Of a stretch of DNA of 64,000 nucleotides, positions 43,370-51,750 are shown one piece after another. The notes under the pieces were generated by a model that saw only the letters and a program-made list of their open reading frames with translations, was not told the DNA's origin and did not search any database. The position numbers and the translations under genes are program-made. The stretch spans positions 682,001-746,000 of the forward strand of contig NZ_KB907310.1 in the NCBI RefSeq assembly GCF_000381925.1, written 5' to 3'. The stretch comes from Nocardia sp. BMG111209 (GTDB lineage Bacteria; Actinomycetota; Actinomycetes; Mycobacteriales; Mycobacteriaceae). Each line of letters begins with the position of its first letter. The stretch's first letter is position 1.

Positions 43370-44092
43370 GTGCGATCGAGCAGGGGTGGATCGGGAATCG
43401 CGCGGGCACACCGCCCGCCGCCGGTATGGCGTGGGGCACTCGTGGTGGTGCTCACCGCACTCCTCGCGGGCTGTGCGCAACTCGCCCCGGTCGCCCCCGC
43501 TCCGGGCAGTCCCACCCGGGTCGACCTGGAGGGTCTGCTCGCCCGGGTGCGGGTGGTGCCGCGCCGCCCCCATCCCGGTGGCTACGACCGTGGCTGCCAG
43601 GCCGCACAGTTGTGCGTGTTCGGTCCCGCCTGGGTCGACGGCGTCCACGACTGCGACGCGCGCAACCGCGTCCTCGGGGCGCAGCTCACGGCGGTCCGCT
43701 TCCGTCCCGGCAGTCGCGACTGTGTCGTGCTCACCGGCACCCTGTCCGATCCCTACACCGGCCATCGCATCGGGTTCGACCGCAGTCGTCCCCGGGCCGT
43801 GCAGATCGACCACATCTACCCGCTGGCCGCCGCCTGGGATCTCGGCGCCGCGAATTGGCCACTGCCGCAACGCATCCGGTTCGCAAACGATGTCGAGGTG
43901 AATCTGCTCGCGGTCGACGGCGGCAGCAACGAGGACAAGGGCGACCGCACCCCCGCCGACTGGCTCCCGCCGGCCCGCGCCTACCACTGCTTCTACGCCG
44001 GCCGCTACCTGACCACCGCGACCCGCTACGACCTGCCCGTCACCACCGCCGACCACACCACCCTCCACCGCATCGCCGACCGCTGCCCCTGA
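43370..44092 (+). CDS. Putative exported lipoprotein with HNH/DUF1524-type nuclease domain
   Basis: 240 aa. Signal sequence with lipobox LLAGC (Cys35), then a domain ending in VQIDHIYPLAAAWDLGAANW and NLLAVDGGSNEDKGDRTPADWLPP, the His-Ile catalytic strand and Asn of the HNH family related to GmrSD/DUF1524. If the lipobox is used the nuclease is extracytoplasmic, anchored on the cell envelope; natural role may be nutrient acquisition or competition. GTG 43370 gives the signal peptide; no Shine-Dalgarno is clear. Confidence 0.8.
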   Translation: MRSSRGGSGIARAHRPPPVWRGALVVVLTALLAGCAQLAPVAPAPGSPTRVDLEGLLARVRVVPRRPHPGGYDRGCQAAQLCVFGPAWVDGVHDCDARNRVLGAQLTAVRFRPGSRDCVVLTGTLSDPYTGHRIGFDRSRPRAVQIDHIYPLAAAWDLGAANWPLPQRIRFANDVEVNLLAVDGGSNEDKGDRTPADWLPPARAYHCFYAGRYLTTATRYDLPVTTADHTTLHRIADRCP

Positions 44093-44116
44093 GCCGTGCG
44101 CGGGCTATGGACTATC

Positions 44117-44132
44117 TCACAGCGCGCTGTGA
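44117..44132. promoter_or_regulatory. 16-bp palindrome upstream of the hydrolase/hydratase operon
   Basis: TCACAGCGCGCTGTGA is a perfect palindrome, 83 nt before the ATG at 44215 and 25 nt after the HNH lipoprotein stop. Could be an operator of the following operon or a terminator without U-run. Confidence 0.5.
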
Positions 44133-44214
44133 TGCGTGGATATCCGACTATAGATTTGTTCATTCAGTGAGAAAGTGGCCGGTTGATGCCTGCCCGCGGA
44201 GGAAGAGGGTGGCG

Positions 44215-45318
44215 ATGACCGACGAAGTGCTCATCGAGAAGCGGGACGGGCTGGGGGTGATCACCCTCGATCGGCCGCGGGCGATCAACGCGCTGAATCA
44301 TCCGATGGTGCGGGCGGTACTCGCGGCGTTGCGTGCGTGGGCCGACGACGACGAGGTCCGGGTGGTCGTGCTGACCGGCTCGGGGGAGCGCGGACTGTGT
44401 GCCGGCGGCGATCTCGTCGGTATGTACACGGACGCGAAAGACCGTGTGGGCGGGGCGGATTCGCCGAGCGGGCAGTTCTGGCGCGACGAGTACACGCTGA
44501 ACGCGCTGATCGCCGACTATCCGAAGCCGTACGTCGCGATCATGGACGGCCTGGTACTCGGCGGCGGGGTCGGTGTCTCCGCGCACGGTAGTCATCGCGT
44601 GGTCACCGAGCGGTCGTCGATCGGGATGCCGGAGACCGGGATCGGATTCGTACCGGATGTGGGCGGGACCCGCCTGCTGTCGCGGGCGCCGGGTGAGATC
44701 GGCACGCATCTGGGGCTGACGGCCGGGCGGATGGCGGCCGGCGATGCGATCGCGGCCGGATTCGCCGATCACTACGTGCCCTCGGATCGGCTGCCGGCGC
44801 TGCTGGCGGCGCTGGCCGGCACGGACGTGGAGGTCGCGATCGCCAAATTCGCCGAGGCCGCACCGGCCTCCGCACTGCTCGCGCAGCGCGAGTGGATCGA
44901 CGCCTGCTACACCGGCGACGACGTCGAGGAGATCGTCCACCGATTACAGGCGCATCCGGTGCCGGAGGCCCGGCAGGCCGCCGCCGACATCCTGGCGAAG
45001 TCGCCGGTCGCGGTGAAGGTGACGCTGCGGGCGTTGCGGTCGGCCCGCGGCGACGCCACCCTGGCCGACACCCTCAATCGCGAATTCCGGGTCTCGGTGG
45101 CGGGGCTGCGCAGCCACGATCTCGGCGAGGGCATCCGCGCGCAGGTCATCGACAAGGACCGTGCGCCGCAGTGGCTGCCGCCGGCGCTCGGCGACGTCAG
45201 CGCCGAACTGGTCGACTCCTATTTCCTCGGTCTCGGCGATGGTGAACTGGGTCTGGTGGATTCGGGCGCCTCGGCTATCGTCACGACTGTCCGCACCCGA
45301 TCGGAGGAGCAGTCGTGA
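44215..45318 (+). CDS. 3-hydroxyisobutyryl-CoA hydrolase (crotonase family)
   Basis: 367 aa enzyme of valine degradation removing CoA from 3-hydroxyisobutyryl-CoA. Crotonase core: [29 protein letters not shown], and the hallmark [23 protein letters not shown]. The C-terminal third matches the HIBCH extension ([18 protein letters not shown]). ATG 44215 has GGAGG about 15 nt and GAGGGTGG closer. Its stop overlaps the EchA8-like GTG (GTGA). Confidence 0.93.
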   Translation: MTDEVLIEKRDGLGVITLDRPRAINALNHPMVRAVLAALRAWADDDEVRVVVLTGSGERGLCAGGDLVGMYTDAKDRVGGADSPSGQFWRDEYTLNALIADYPKPYVAIMDGLVLGGGVGVSAHGSHRVVTERSSIGMPETGIGFVPDVGGTRLLSRAPGEIGTHLGLTAGRMAAGDAIAAGFADHYVPSDRLPALLAALAGTDVEVAIAKFAEAAPASALLAQREWIDACYTGDDVEEIVHRLQAHPVPEARQAAADILAKSPVAVKVTLRALRSARGDATLADTLNREFRVSVAGLRSHDLGEGIRAQVIDKDRAPQWLPPALGDVSAELVDSYFLGLGDGELGLVDSGASAIVTTVRTRSEEQS

Positions 45319-46091
45319 CCGATTTCGAGACCATCCTGCTGGAGCGCAAGGGCCGTGTCGCGCTCATCACGCTGAACCGGCCGAAGGCCCTGAACGCGCT
45401 GAACTCGCAGGTGCTCATCGATATCAGCGCCGCGCTCGACGAACTCGAATCCGACGCGGGGATCGGCGCGGTCGTGCTGACCGGCTCGGAGAAGGCGTTT
45501 GCCGCGGGCGCCGATATCAAGGAGATGCAGTCCAAGTCCTATATGGACATGTTCCTGGCCGATCAGTTCGCGGGCTGGGAGCGGTTCTCCGCGTTCCGCA
45601 AGCCGATCATCGCCGCGGTGGCCGGATTCGCGCTCGGCGGTGGCTGCGAGCTGGCCATGATGTGCGACATCCTGTTCGCGGCCGATACCGCGAAGTTCGG
45701 TCAGCCGGAGATCAAGCTCGGCATCATCCCGGGCATGGGCGGTTCGCAGCGGCTCACCCGCGCCGTCGGCAAGGCCAAGGCGATGGATCTGGTGCTGACC
45801 GGTCGCACCATGGGCGCCGAGGAGGCCGAGCGCGCCGGGCTGGTGGCCCGGATCGTTCCGGCGGCCGAGTTGCTGTCCACCGCGCTCGAGGTGGCGGAGA
45901 CCATCGCGTCCATGTCGCTGCCGTCGGTACTCGTCGCCAAGGAGTCGGTCAACCGCTCCTACGAGACCACCCTGTCCGAAGGTCTGCGGTTCGAGCGCCG
46001 GGTGTTCCACTCGCTGTTCGCGACCGAGGATCAGAAGGAAGGTATGGCGGCGTTCGTGGAGAAGCGCGGCGCCAATTTCGCCAATCGCTGA
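45315..46091 (+). CDS. echA8: Enoyl-CoA hydratase, EchA8-like
   Basis: 258 aa crotonase hydrating 2-enoyl-CoA (such as crotonyl- or methacrylyl-CoA). Motifs: [25 protein letters not shown] (oxyanion hole), [16 protein letters not shown], and [22 protein letters not shown] with the catalytic Glu. The pair hydrolase/hydratase is adjacent as in the echA9-echA8 arrangement of mycobacteria. GTG 45315. A terminator hairpin follows. Confidence 0.94.
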   Translation: MTDFETILLERKGRVALITLNRPKALNALNSQVLIDISAALDELESDAGIGAVVLTGSEKAFAAGADIKEMQSKSYMDMFLADQFAGWERFSAFRKPIIAAVAGFALGGGCELAMMCDILFAADTAKFGQPEIKLGIIPGMGGSQRLTRAVGKAKAMDLVLTGRTMGAEEAERAGLVARIVPAAELLSTALEVAETIASMSLPSVLVAKESVNRSYETTLSEGLRFERRVFHSLFATEDQKEGMAAFVEKRGANFANR

Positions 46092-46099
46092 CGACCGGC

Positions 46100-46125
46100 G
46101 CCGGGCGGAAATTCTTCCGCCCGGC
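46100..46125. terminator. Bidirectional terminator, echA8 / tRNA-Cys
   Basis: GCCGGGCGGAA (46100-46110), loop ATTC, TTCCGCCCGGC (46115-46125): perfect 11-bp stem between the convergent hydratase and tRNA-Cys. Confidence 0.75.
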
Positions 46126-46141
46126 ACCGGCGCCGAATCAG

Positions 46142-46212
46142 AGCGAGCGGCGGGATTCGAACCCACGTGAACGGATTTGCAATCCGGTACCTCACCACTC
46201 GGCCACGCCCGC
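46142..46212 (-). tRNA. tRNA-Cys (anticodon GCA)
   Basis: 71 nt. Acceptor stem GCGGGCG/CGCTCGC (one G-U), discriminator U as expected for Cys, anticodon loop TTGCAAA with GCA, T-stem GTGGG/CCCGC (one G-U) and TTCGAAT loop. CCA not encoded. The first anticodon-stem pair (26-42 in this numbering) is C-U, a mismatch. Terminator at 46100-46125 follows its 3' end. Confidence 0.93.
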
Positions 46213-46254
46213 ATCGTCCCCCTCATCATGCCCGCCGAGGTTCTCGGAACCGAG

Positions 46255-46279
46255 GATTGCGGTCATGGTGATCGCAATC
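46255..46279. promoter_or_regulatory. MarR operator candidate
   Basis: GATTGCG (46255-46261) and CGCAATC (46273-46279) flank TCA...TGA, so 10 of 11 positions per half match. It overlaps the region just upstream of the marR -10 box and suggests autorepression. Confidence 0.6.
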
Positions 46280-46281
46280 AA

Positions 46282-46287
46282 TAGACT
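46282..46287 (+). promoter_or_regulatory. -10 hexamer TAGACT, leaderless start for marR
   Basis: TAGACT ends 6 nt before ATG 46294, directly after the GATTGCG/CGCAATC dyad. Confidence 0.6.
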
Positions 46288-46293
46288 CACGTC

Positions 46294-46830
46294 ATGGCGA
46301 CACCGCGTCCACTCCCACTCGATCCGATCGAGGAGGCCCACCGGCAGTGGGACGCACACGGCTGGGGTGATGTGGCCGACGGGATGGCCGCGGTCACCTC
46401 GCTGGTGCGGGCCCAGCAGATCATGATGGCCCGGGTGGACGAGGCGCTGCGCCCGTCGGGGCTGACCTTCTCCCGATACGAGCTGCTCATGCTGCTCAGT
46501 TTCAGCCGGACCGGGGCGCTGCCGATGGCGGTCGCCAGCGCGCGCTTGCAGGTGCATCCGACAAGTGTGACGAACACCGTGGATCGACTGGAGTCCGCGA
46601 ATCTGGTGAAACGTGTGCCACATCCGAGCGATCGGCGGGCAACGTTGATCGAGATCACCACGGCGGGAAGAGATCTGGTCGCCCAGGCGACCGCCGAGCT
46701 GAACGGGACGGTTTTCGCACGCCCCGGCCTCCCGCCGGATCGGCTGCGGCTGCTGCTCGCCCTGCTCGCGGAATTCCGCCGTGCCGCCGGCGACTTCGAC
46801 AACGGCGACACACCGACGCGTTGGTCATGA
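46294..46830 (+). CDS. MarR-family regulator
   Basis: 178 aa. Core LMLLSFSRTGALPMAVASARLQVHPTSVTNTVDRLESANLVKRVPHPSDRRATLIEITTAG with the DxR...T wing typical of MarR. N-terminal PIEEAHRQWDAHGW is a family feature in actinomycetes. Likely regulates itself through the upstream dyad; other targets not visible. A second target cannot be named from the neighbours. Confidence 0.9.
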   Translation: MATPRPLPLDPIEEAHRQWDAHGWGDVADGMAAVTSLVRAQQIMMARVDEALRPSGLTFSRYELLMLLSFSRTGALPMAVASARLQVHPTSVTNTVDRLESANLVKRVPHPSDRRATLIEITTAGRDLVAQATAELNGTVFARPGLPPDRLRLLLALLAEFRRAAGDFDNGDTPTRWS

Positions 46831-46932
46831 CACGCCGACTTGTATACCCGTCCGATAACTATTGAGCTTCCACCCAGCGACTTTCCCGCGCACCCGCTTG
46901 GCATTGCGGCGCAAAAGGTTCACCATTGAGCC

Positions 46933-48006
46933 ATGGTGCTGGTCCTCGGGGTATCAGCAGGTGCCGGGGGTGCGCGTGCAATGCTCACGCACTCCGATCA
47001 ACCACACCTCCCCCCCATCGATCACTGCACGGTGCCGCGACCGTCCGGCGCCGGTGTCGACGAAGCGGTCTTCGAAGCCGTAGAGCTGATGCGCGAGGCC
47101 GCGACCAGCCGCGACGAGTTCGTCACCGGTATCGCCGTCACCACCCGCTGTGCCACGCACGAGGAGGCCATCCGCGCCGCCGCCGGGCGCAGCCGCCTCA
47201 CGATCGTCGACGAGCCGTTGGCGCAGTTGCGCTATCTGCGCTTCACCGAGCGACTACCCGCCGAGGGCACGGTACTGATCTACGATCTCGGCGCCTCGGG
47301 CCTCACCGTCACCCAGGCCGACTGCCGCACCGACGCCATTCTGGCGGGCCGGCACAGCACGGTGGTGTGCGGCGACGGTCACGATGCACTGCTGCGCTGG
47401 CGGCTGGCCCACGACGGCGTCGCCATCGACCGGCCGACCAGTTGCGCCTACAAGGAGGCGCTCACCGCCTCGCCGGTGGTCACCGCGAGCGATCCGCGTA
47501 CGCATACGCGAGTCGTGCTGACGCGCAGCGATTTCCACGAACTGGTCGCCGCCGGGATCCATCATTCGGTCTCCTATGTGCGGCAGCTGATCGAGGAGAC
47601 GGGGGTGACCCCGCAGGCGGTGGCGCTGCTGGGCGGCTGCAACCGGAACCCGGGTATCCGTACCGAGGTGGAGACCCTGCTCGACCTCCCGGCCATCTAC
47701 GATCCCGAGCCCGAATTCGTCTCCGCGCGTGGCGCGGTACTGATGGCGACCCAGTTGCCCTCGGCCCGGCGGGTGCGCGGCGTGCGCTTCGCCGGGAAGC
47801 CCGCGACACCGGGCCGGGCCGGGGCGGGCGGCGTCTCCAAGCGCAAACTCGTTGCGGCCGCGGCGGTCACCGCCACGCTCGGCGCCACGGTGGCCGGGCT
47901 GCTGGTCCTGGACCACACCTCGGCTCCGGGCGGCACCCGCGGCGGGACGGGCCCGAGCCCCATGGAGGTCGCGGGTACGCCGCCGAAGCCGGTGGACACC
48001 AAGTAG
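46933..48006 (+). CDS. Hsp70-like actin-fold ATPase with C-terminal membrane anchor
   Basis: 357 aa. Actin-fold motifs of DnaK are degenerate but in order: phosphate-1 VLGVSAGAGGARA, connect-1 VDEPLAQLRYL, phosphate-2 LIYDLGASGLTVTQAD, adenosine VALLGGCNRNPGIRTEVETLL and RGAVLMATQL. No substrate-binding domain; instead KRKLVAAAAVTATLGATVAGLLVL (about 300-325) forms one membrane helix with a short Gly/Pro-rich outer tail. Function unknown; I infer a membrane-tethered chaperone-like ATPase. Start could be ATG 46933 or GTG 46936. Convergent with two DUF3558-like lipoproteins. Confidence 0.75.
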   Translation: MVLVLGVSAGAGGARAMLTHSDQPHLPPIDHCTVPRPSGAGVDEAVFEAVELMREAATSRDEFVTGIAVTTRCATHEEAIRAAAGRSRLTIVDEPLAQLRYLRFTERLPAEGTVLIYDLGASGLTVTQADCRTDAILAGRHSTVVCGDGHDALLRWRLAHDGVAIDRPTSCAYKEALTASPVVTASDPRTHTRVVLTRSDFHELVAAGIHHSVSYVRQLIEETGVTPQAVALLGGCNRNPGIRTEVETLLDLPAIYDPEPEFVSARGAVLMATQLPSARRVRGVRFAGKPATPGRAGAGGVSKRKLVAAAAVTATLGATVAGLLVLDHTSAPGGTRGGTGPSPMEVAGTPPKPVDTK

Positions 48007-48014
48007 TTCCGGCT

Positions 48015-48527
48015 TCAGACGCCGTCGACGTCGAGGGTGGCCTGCATCAGGCCCATCGCGGCGGCGCACGGATCCGGTTGCGCCGCACGGCTTCTGTTCT
48101 GCACCCACCACGTGATCGTGCCGGTGTCGGCGGTCGTGACCGCACAGCTGCCCGGATCGTTCGGGTCGCGCCAGTACATGCCGCCGAACTTCTTCAGCAC
48201 CACTTTCTCGGTGCGGTACCCGAATCGGTCGGCCACCTGGAGATCGCGCAGCAGCGTGTCCTCGCGCAGCCAGGCGTAGGTGACGTCGACGGCGTCGCCG
48301 CCGGGCAGTTCGGCGGTCCAGGTGCAGACGGTCGGCTGGGTCTGCGGCCGCACCAGCGGTACGGCCAGCCGATTCGCGATGATCGCGTCGCTCAGGGGCC
48401 CGCAGCCCGCCAGCAGGTTGGGTGTGTCGGCGGCGCGCACCGGGCTGTCCGATCGACCGCCCGAACATCCCGCGAGCGCCGCCGCGACCACCGCCGCCGC
48501 CAGTCCGAGCCGTATCGCCGCGCGCAT
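48015..48527 (-). CDS. DUF3558-like lipoprotein 2
   Basis: 170 aa. Signal peptide with lipobox ALAGC (Cys21), then a beta-rich domain with paired cysteines (CGPL, TVCTW, SCAVTT, DPCAAAM) as in DUF3558-type actinobacterial lipoproteins of the LpqN/LppA sort. Outer-face, function unknown. One nt after the stop of the next lipoprotein upstream, so co-translated with it. Its end is 8 nt from the Hsp70-like gene. Confidence 0.78.
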   Translation of the reverse strand: MRAAIRLGLAAAVVAAALAGCSGGRSDSPVRAADTPNLLAGCGPLSDAIIANRLAVPLVRPQTQPTVCTWTAELPGGDAVDVTYAWLREDTLLRDLQVADRFGYRTEKVVLKKFGGMYWRDPNDPGSCAVTTADTGTITWWVQNRSRAAQPDPCAAAMGLMQATLDVDGV

Positions 48528-48528
48528 G

Positions 48529-49026
48529 TCAGCCCGCCTTCGCGAGGGTGGTGGCGGCGATGTGTTGCAGGGCCGTGCACTGCGGGCCGGCGCCGGTCCC
48601 GGTGAACGTCCAGTCCACGAAGTCCTGCCCGCCCGAGTCGACCGCGAGTTCACAGGACGTGGGTCCGGACCAGGCGATCCCGGACCGGCCCGAGACCGTC
48701 ACGGTGCTCGCCTGCCCGGTCACCTGGCCCCGGCGGTCCGCCAGCGAGCTGCCGCGGAACCATTCGAACACCACCCGGTAGTTCGGCCGATCGCCGGGCC
48801 CGGCCCATGCGCACCGCAACGGATTGGCCGAAATCTGTTCCAGCCCGGTGACTCCCAGCGCGCTGTCCAGATCGCCGGCGTCCTCGGATCCGCACAGTCC
48901 GATATCCATCGCCTCGGACGCAGCCGGGACCACGGTGGCGGATCCGGACGGTGACGTGCCCGCGGAACTCGCACACCCGGCGAGCCCGGCCGAGATCGCG
49001 GCAGCCGCCGCCACCTGCTTCCACAC
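48529..49026 (-). CDS. DUF3558-like lipoprotein 1
   Basis: 165 aa from GTG 49026. Signal sequence VWKQVAAAAAISAGLAGCAS with lipobox GLAGC; mature part with LCGSEDAGDLDSALGV, LRCAWAG, TSCELAVDSGG and GPQCTALQHIAATTLAKAG in the DUF3558 cysteine pattern. First gene of a two-lipoprotein unit. A start at 49074 would add 16 Arg-rich residues ahead of the signal peptide and is less likely. Confidence 0.78.
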   Translation of the reverse strand: MWKQVAAAAAISAGLAGCASSAGTSPSGSATVVPAASEAMDIGLCGSEDAGDLDSALGVTGLEQISANPLRCAWAGPGDRPNYRVVFEWFRGSSLADRRGQVTGQASTVTVSGRSGIAWSGPTSCELAVDSGGQDFVDWTFTGTGAGPQCTALQHIAATTLAKAG

Positions 49027-49174
49027 GTGCTCCAGGCTACGTGCCCGGCGATCCGTGATCCCGGGGGCCGCCACCGGTCGGTAGCGGCTCGCCGCCGGCG
49101 TCGGCTACCACCCCGGCACGGTGGCGCGGACCGCCGGTGCCGGATTTCTCCGGGCCGCGCGGGTGAACGGGTGC

Positions 49175-50587
49175 TCAGGCGGCGGTGAGTCCCGAGAGGT
49201 CCCGCGTCACAACGTAATTGCGGTCGGCGGTGGTGCCGAGGGTGTATTCGGGCTCCAGGCCGAGGTATTCGCCGCGGCTGCGGGTGCTCCAGCGTTTCGC
49301 GTTCTCGGTCCGCGTCTTGTAGAAGTTCAGCATGTAGCCGCCCTCGTACAGGCGCAGCGCGGCGTAACCGCCCGGGTACTCCTTCACGGCGCCGACCTCC
49401 AGGAAGTCGACCGGGATCGGCAGATCGGGGCGGGTGCGGCGGTTGCGGTGGCTGTGACCGGCGTGGTGCAGGAAGACCCCGGGGGCCGTCCGGTACAGCG
49501 ACTGCACCGCGGCGGCGTCGGCGCGGTCCAGGATGAAATCCATACCGCTCATGTTGGTGGCGCCGGATTCGCTGGTGACCGGGTGATGACCGTAGACGAC
49601 GGTCGGGCGGTCGGGGTCGGCGGCGAGCAGGGTGCGCAGGCGGTCGAGCTGTTCGGGCTCGATACTGCCGCCGGCGATGTCCAGTTCGGTGGTGTCGAGA
49701 CCGAGCAGGCGCAGCCCGCCCACCTTGTGCTCGGCCAGCACGCCGCGCGCGGCGAATCGATCGCCCCAGCAATCATGATGGGCCGCATCGGTATTCGATG
49801 TGCAGGCGCGATAGTCGTCGCCGATGTGCGGGCGATCGTGGTTGCCGCGGACGGCGAACCAGTCCCGTCCGGCGGCGCCCCAGCCGTCCAGCCGCGATCG
49901 GACCGTGGCGACCTGTTCCGGCCTGGCCTCGGCGGTGAGATCGCCGGCCACCAGCAGATGGTGGACCCCGCGGTCGGGCCGCCGCAGGTCGTCCAGCAGG
50001 GCGTCGAGCATGACCTCCGGGTACGGCGGCAGCCCGGTCTCCTGGCCGATGCCCGGCGGCAGGTTCTGCTTGATCAGCCCGGCCACCGTCTCGCCGATGT
50101 GCACGTCGTTGGACAGCGCGAGGGTGCGCAGATATCGGCCGGGCGGCGGCACCAGAGTGCTGACCACGCCGAGGGTTTCGGGGGTGCCGGGCCGCGCGGT
50201 CACCAGATTCGCGGCGGGCGCCGCGCGCACCCCGCCGGAGCGGGCCTCGAATCGGTAGGCGCGGCCCGGTTCCAGGCCCCGGATCTCGGCGTAGTGGTAC
50301 GGCGTCGGCTCCGGATCGGAATGGACGAGACCCGGCGGGGCGGTCGAATCGGCCGGTGCCAGAGACACTTCCGTATCGGCCGCCACCGGCACGCCGTCGA
50401 AGGTGCGGGTGGTCCAGGTGAGGATCACCGTGGTGTCGGTGACGGTGACCACCTCGAGATCGGTGGCGACGACCGAACCCCGGGCGAGCGCCGGGCCGGT
50501 TCCGGTCAGCGACAGTACCGGCAGGGCCGCGGCGGTGGCCGCGAGTGCGCCGAGCATGCGGCGGCGGGTCGGTCCACAGCAGGTCAT
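49175..50587 (-). CDS. Tat-exported metallophosphoesterase with N-terminal Fn3-like domain
   Basis: 470 aa. Tat signal RRRMLGALAATAAALPVLSL; fibronectin-III-like domain about 40-130; calcineurin-like phosphoesterase with LSNDVHIGE, LVAGDLTAEA, VRGNHDRP, VYGHHPV and HHAGHSHRN metal-ligand motifs. Similar to the PhoD/purple-acid-like phosphatases of actinomycetes. Exported by Tat, so acts outside the cytoplasm. Substrate (phosphomonoester or nucleotide) not determined. Confidence 0.88.
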   Translation of the reverse strand: MTCCGPTRRRMLGALAATAAALPVLSLTGTGPALARGSVVATDLEVVTVTDTTVILTWTTRTFDGVPVAADTEVSLAPADSTAPPGLVHSDPEPTPYHYAEIRGLEPGRAYRFEARSGGVRAAPAANLVTARPGTPETLGVVSTLVPPPGRYLRTLALSNDVHIGETVAGLIKQNLPPGIGQETGLPPYPEVMLDALLDDLRRPDRGVHHLLVAGDLTAEARPEQVATVRSRLDGWGAAGRDWFAVRGNHDRPHIGDDYRACTSNTDAAHHDCWGDRFAARGVLAEHKVGGLRLLGLDTTELDIAGGSIEPEQLDRLRTLLAADPDRPTVVYGHHPVTSESGATNMSGMDFILDRADAAAVQSLYRTAPGVFLHHAGHSHRNRRTRPDLPIPVDFLEVGAVKEYPGGYAALRLYEGGYMLNFYKTRTENAKRWSTRSRGEYLGLEPEYTLGTTADRNYVVTRDLSGLTAA

Positions 50588-50708
50588 GTCACAGATCCGT
50601 TCTCACTCCTGCGATCAAGGCTAGCTGCGGTCGGGGTTCACCGGGTGGCACAGTACGTTGTCAGCCGAACCCGGTGATGCGGAAGCGGCTCGGAAGGACG
50701 GCGCGTCG

Positions 50709-51743
50709 GTGCGAGGAAAGATGACGGCCGCGGTGCTCGCGGCCCTGGCGGTGCTCGCGGCGACCACGGCGTGCGCGGGATCCGGCGGCGATCGGATCCT
50801 GGTCTACAGCGGTGAGCACGAGGCCCTGGCGCAGGCGTGGGCGCGGGCCTTCACCGCCGCCACCGGCATCACGGTCACGCTGCGCATCGGGGACGACACC
50901 GATCTCGGGAATCAGATCGTCTCGGAGGGGGCGGACTCGCCGGCCGACGTGTTCCTGGCCGCCGACGCCCCGGCGATCGCGCAGGTCGACCACGCGGGCC
51001 GGTTCGCCGGTCTGGACCGGGACACCCTCGCTCAGGTGCCCGAGGGATATCGGTCCGCCGACGGCACCTGGACCGGGACCGCCGCGCGCACCGCGGCTTT
51101 CGTCTACGACCCGGCGCGAGTGCCGGCCGACCGGCTGCCCGTCTCGCTGCTGGAGCTGGCGCAGCCGCAGTGGCGTGGCCGCTGGACCGCCGACACCGCC
51201 GGCGCCGACTTCCGGGAGGTGGTCGCCGCGGTGCTGGCACAGCAGGGCGAGGAGGCCACCCGCGCCTGGTTGCAGGGGGTGAAGGCCGGGGTGGTCGTCG
51301 CGCAGAATCCCGGCGCGGCCATGGCGGGTGTGGACACCGGCCGATCCGACGGCGCGCTGGTCTTCGCCGATCACTGGTTCCGCGACCGGGCCGGCACCGA
51401 CGCCACCGATCCCGATCGGTCCGCCGCCGCGGAACACAGCGGTCGCACCGCTCTGTACCGGTTCGAGTCGCCGGATCCCGGCGCGTTCGTCTCGATCTCC
51501 GGCGCCGGTGTGCTGAAATCGAGCCGGAACCGAACTGCCGCACAGCAATTCGTGCGCTTCGTGACCGGCCGGTCGGGTCAGCAACTGCTGGCGGATCCGG
51601 CCGCGCTGGAATATCCGGTGGCGGCGGACCTTCCGGCCGCTCCGGTGCTGCCGCCGCTGGATCCCCGTGCGCCCCGGGTGGATCCGGCCACCGTGGACGA
51701 TGTCCGGGTCACCCGGTTGATATCCGAGGCGGGGTTGTCGTGA
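50709..51743 (+). CDS. Solute-binding lipoprotein, FbpA/ferric-iron type, orphan
   Basis: 344 aa from GTG 50709. Signal peptide ending TTACAGSG (lipobox T-T-A-C). Receptor fold: ILVYSGEHEALAQAWARAFTAATGITVTLRIGDDTDLGNQI, DVFLAADAPAIAQVD, TRTAAFVYDPARVPADRLPVS, and an iron-receptor-like C-terminus. No permease or ATPase gene is adjacent, so it must use a distant ABC transporter or have a different role. AAGGA is upstream. The glycosyltransferase that follows is convergent. Confidence 0.82.
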   Translation: MRGKMTAAVLAALAVLAATTACAGSGGDRILVYSGEHEALAQAWARAFTAATGITVTLRIGDDTDLGNQIVSEGADSPADVFLAADAPAIAQVDHAGRFAGLDRDTLAQVPEGYRSADGTWTGTAARTAAFVYDPARVPADRLPVSLLELAQPQWRGRWTADTAGADFREVVAAVLAQQGEEATRAWLQGVKAGVVVAQNPGAAMAGVDTGRSDGALVFADHWFRDRAGTDATDPDRSAAAEHSGRTALYRFESPDPGAFVSISGAGVLKSSRNRTAAQQFVRFVTGRSGQQLLADPAALEYPVAADLPAAPVLPPLDPRAPRVDPATVDDVRVTRLISEAGLS

Positions 51744-51750
51744 CGCCGGT

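Noticed and set aside
46831..46932. Small gene between marR and the Hsp70-like gene
   Set aside because: About 100 nt with no frame showing coding bias or start with ribosome binding site.
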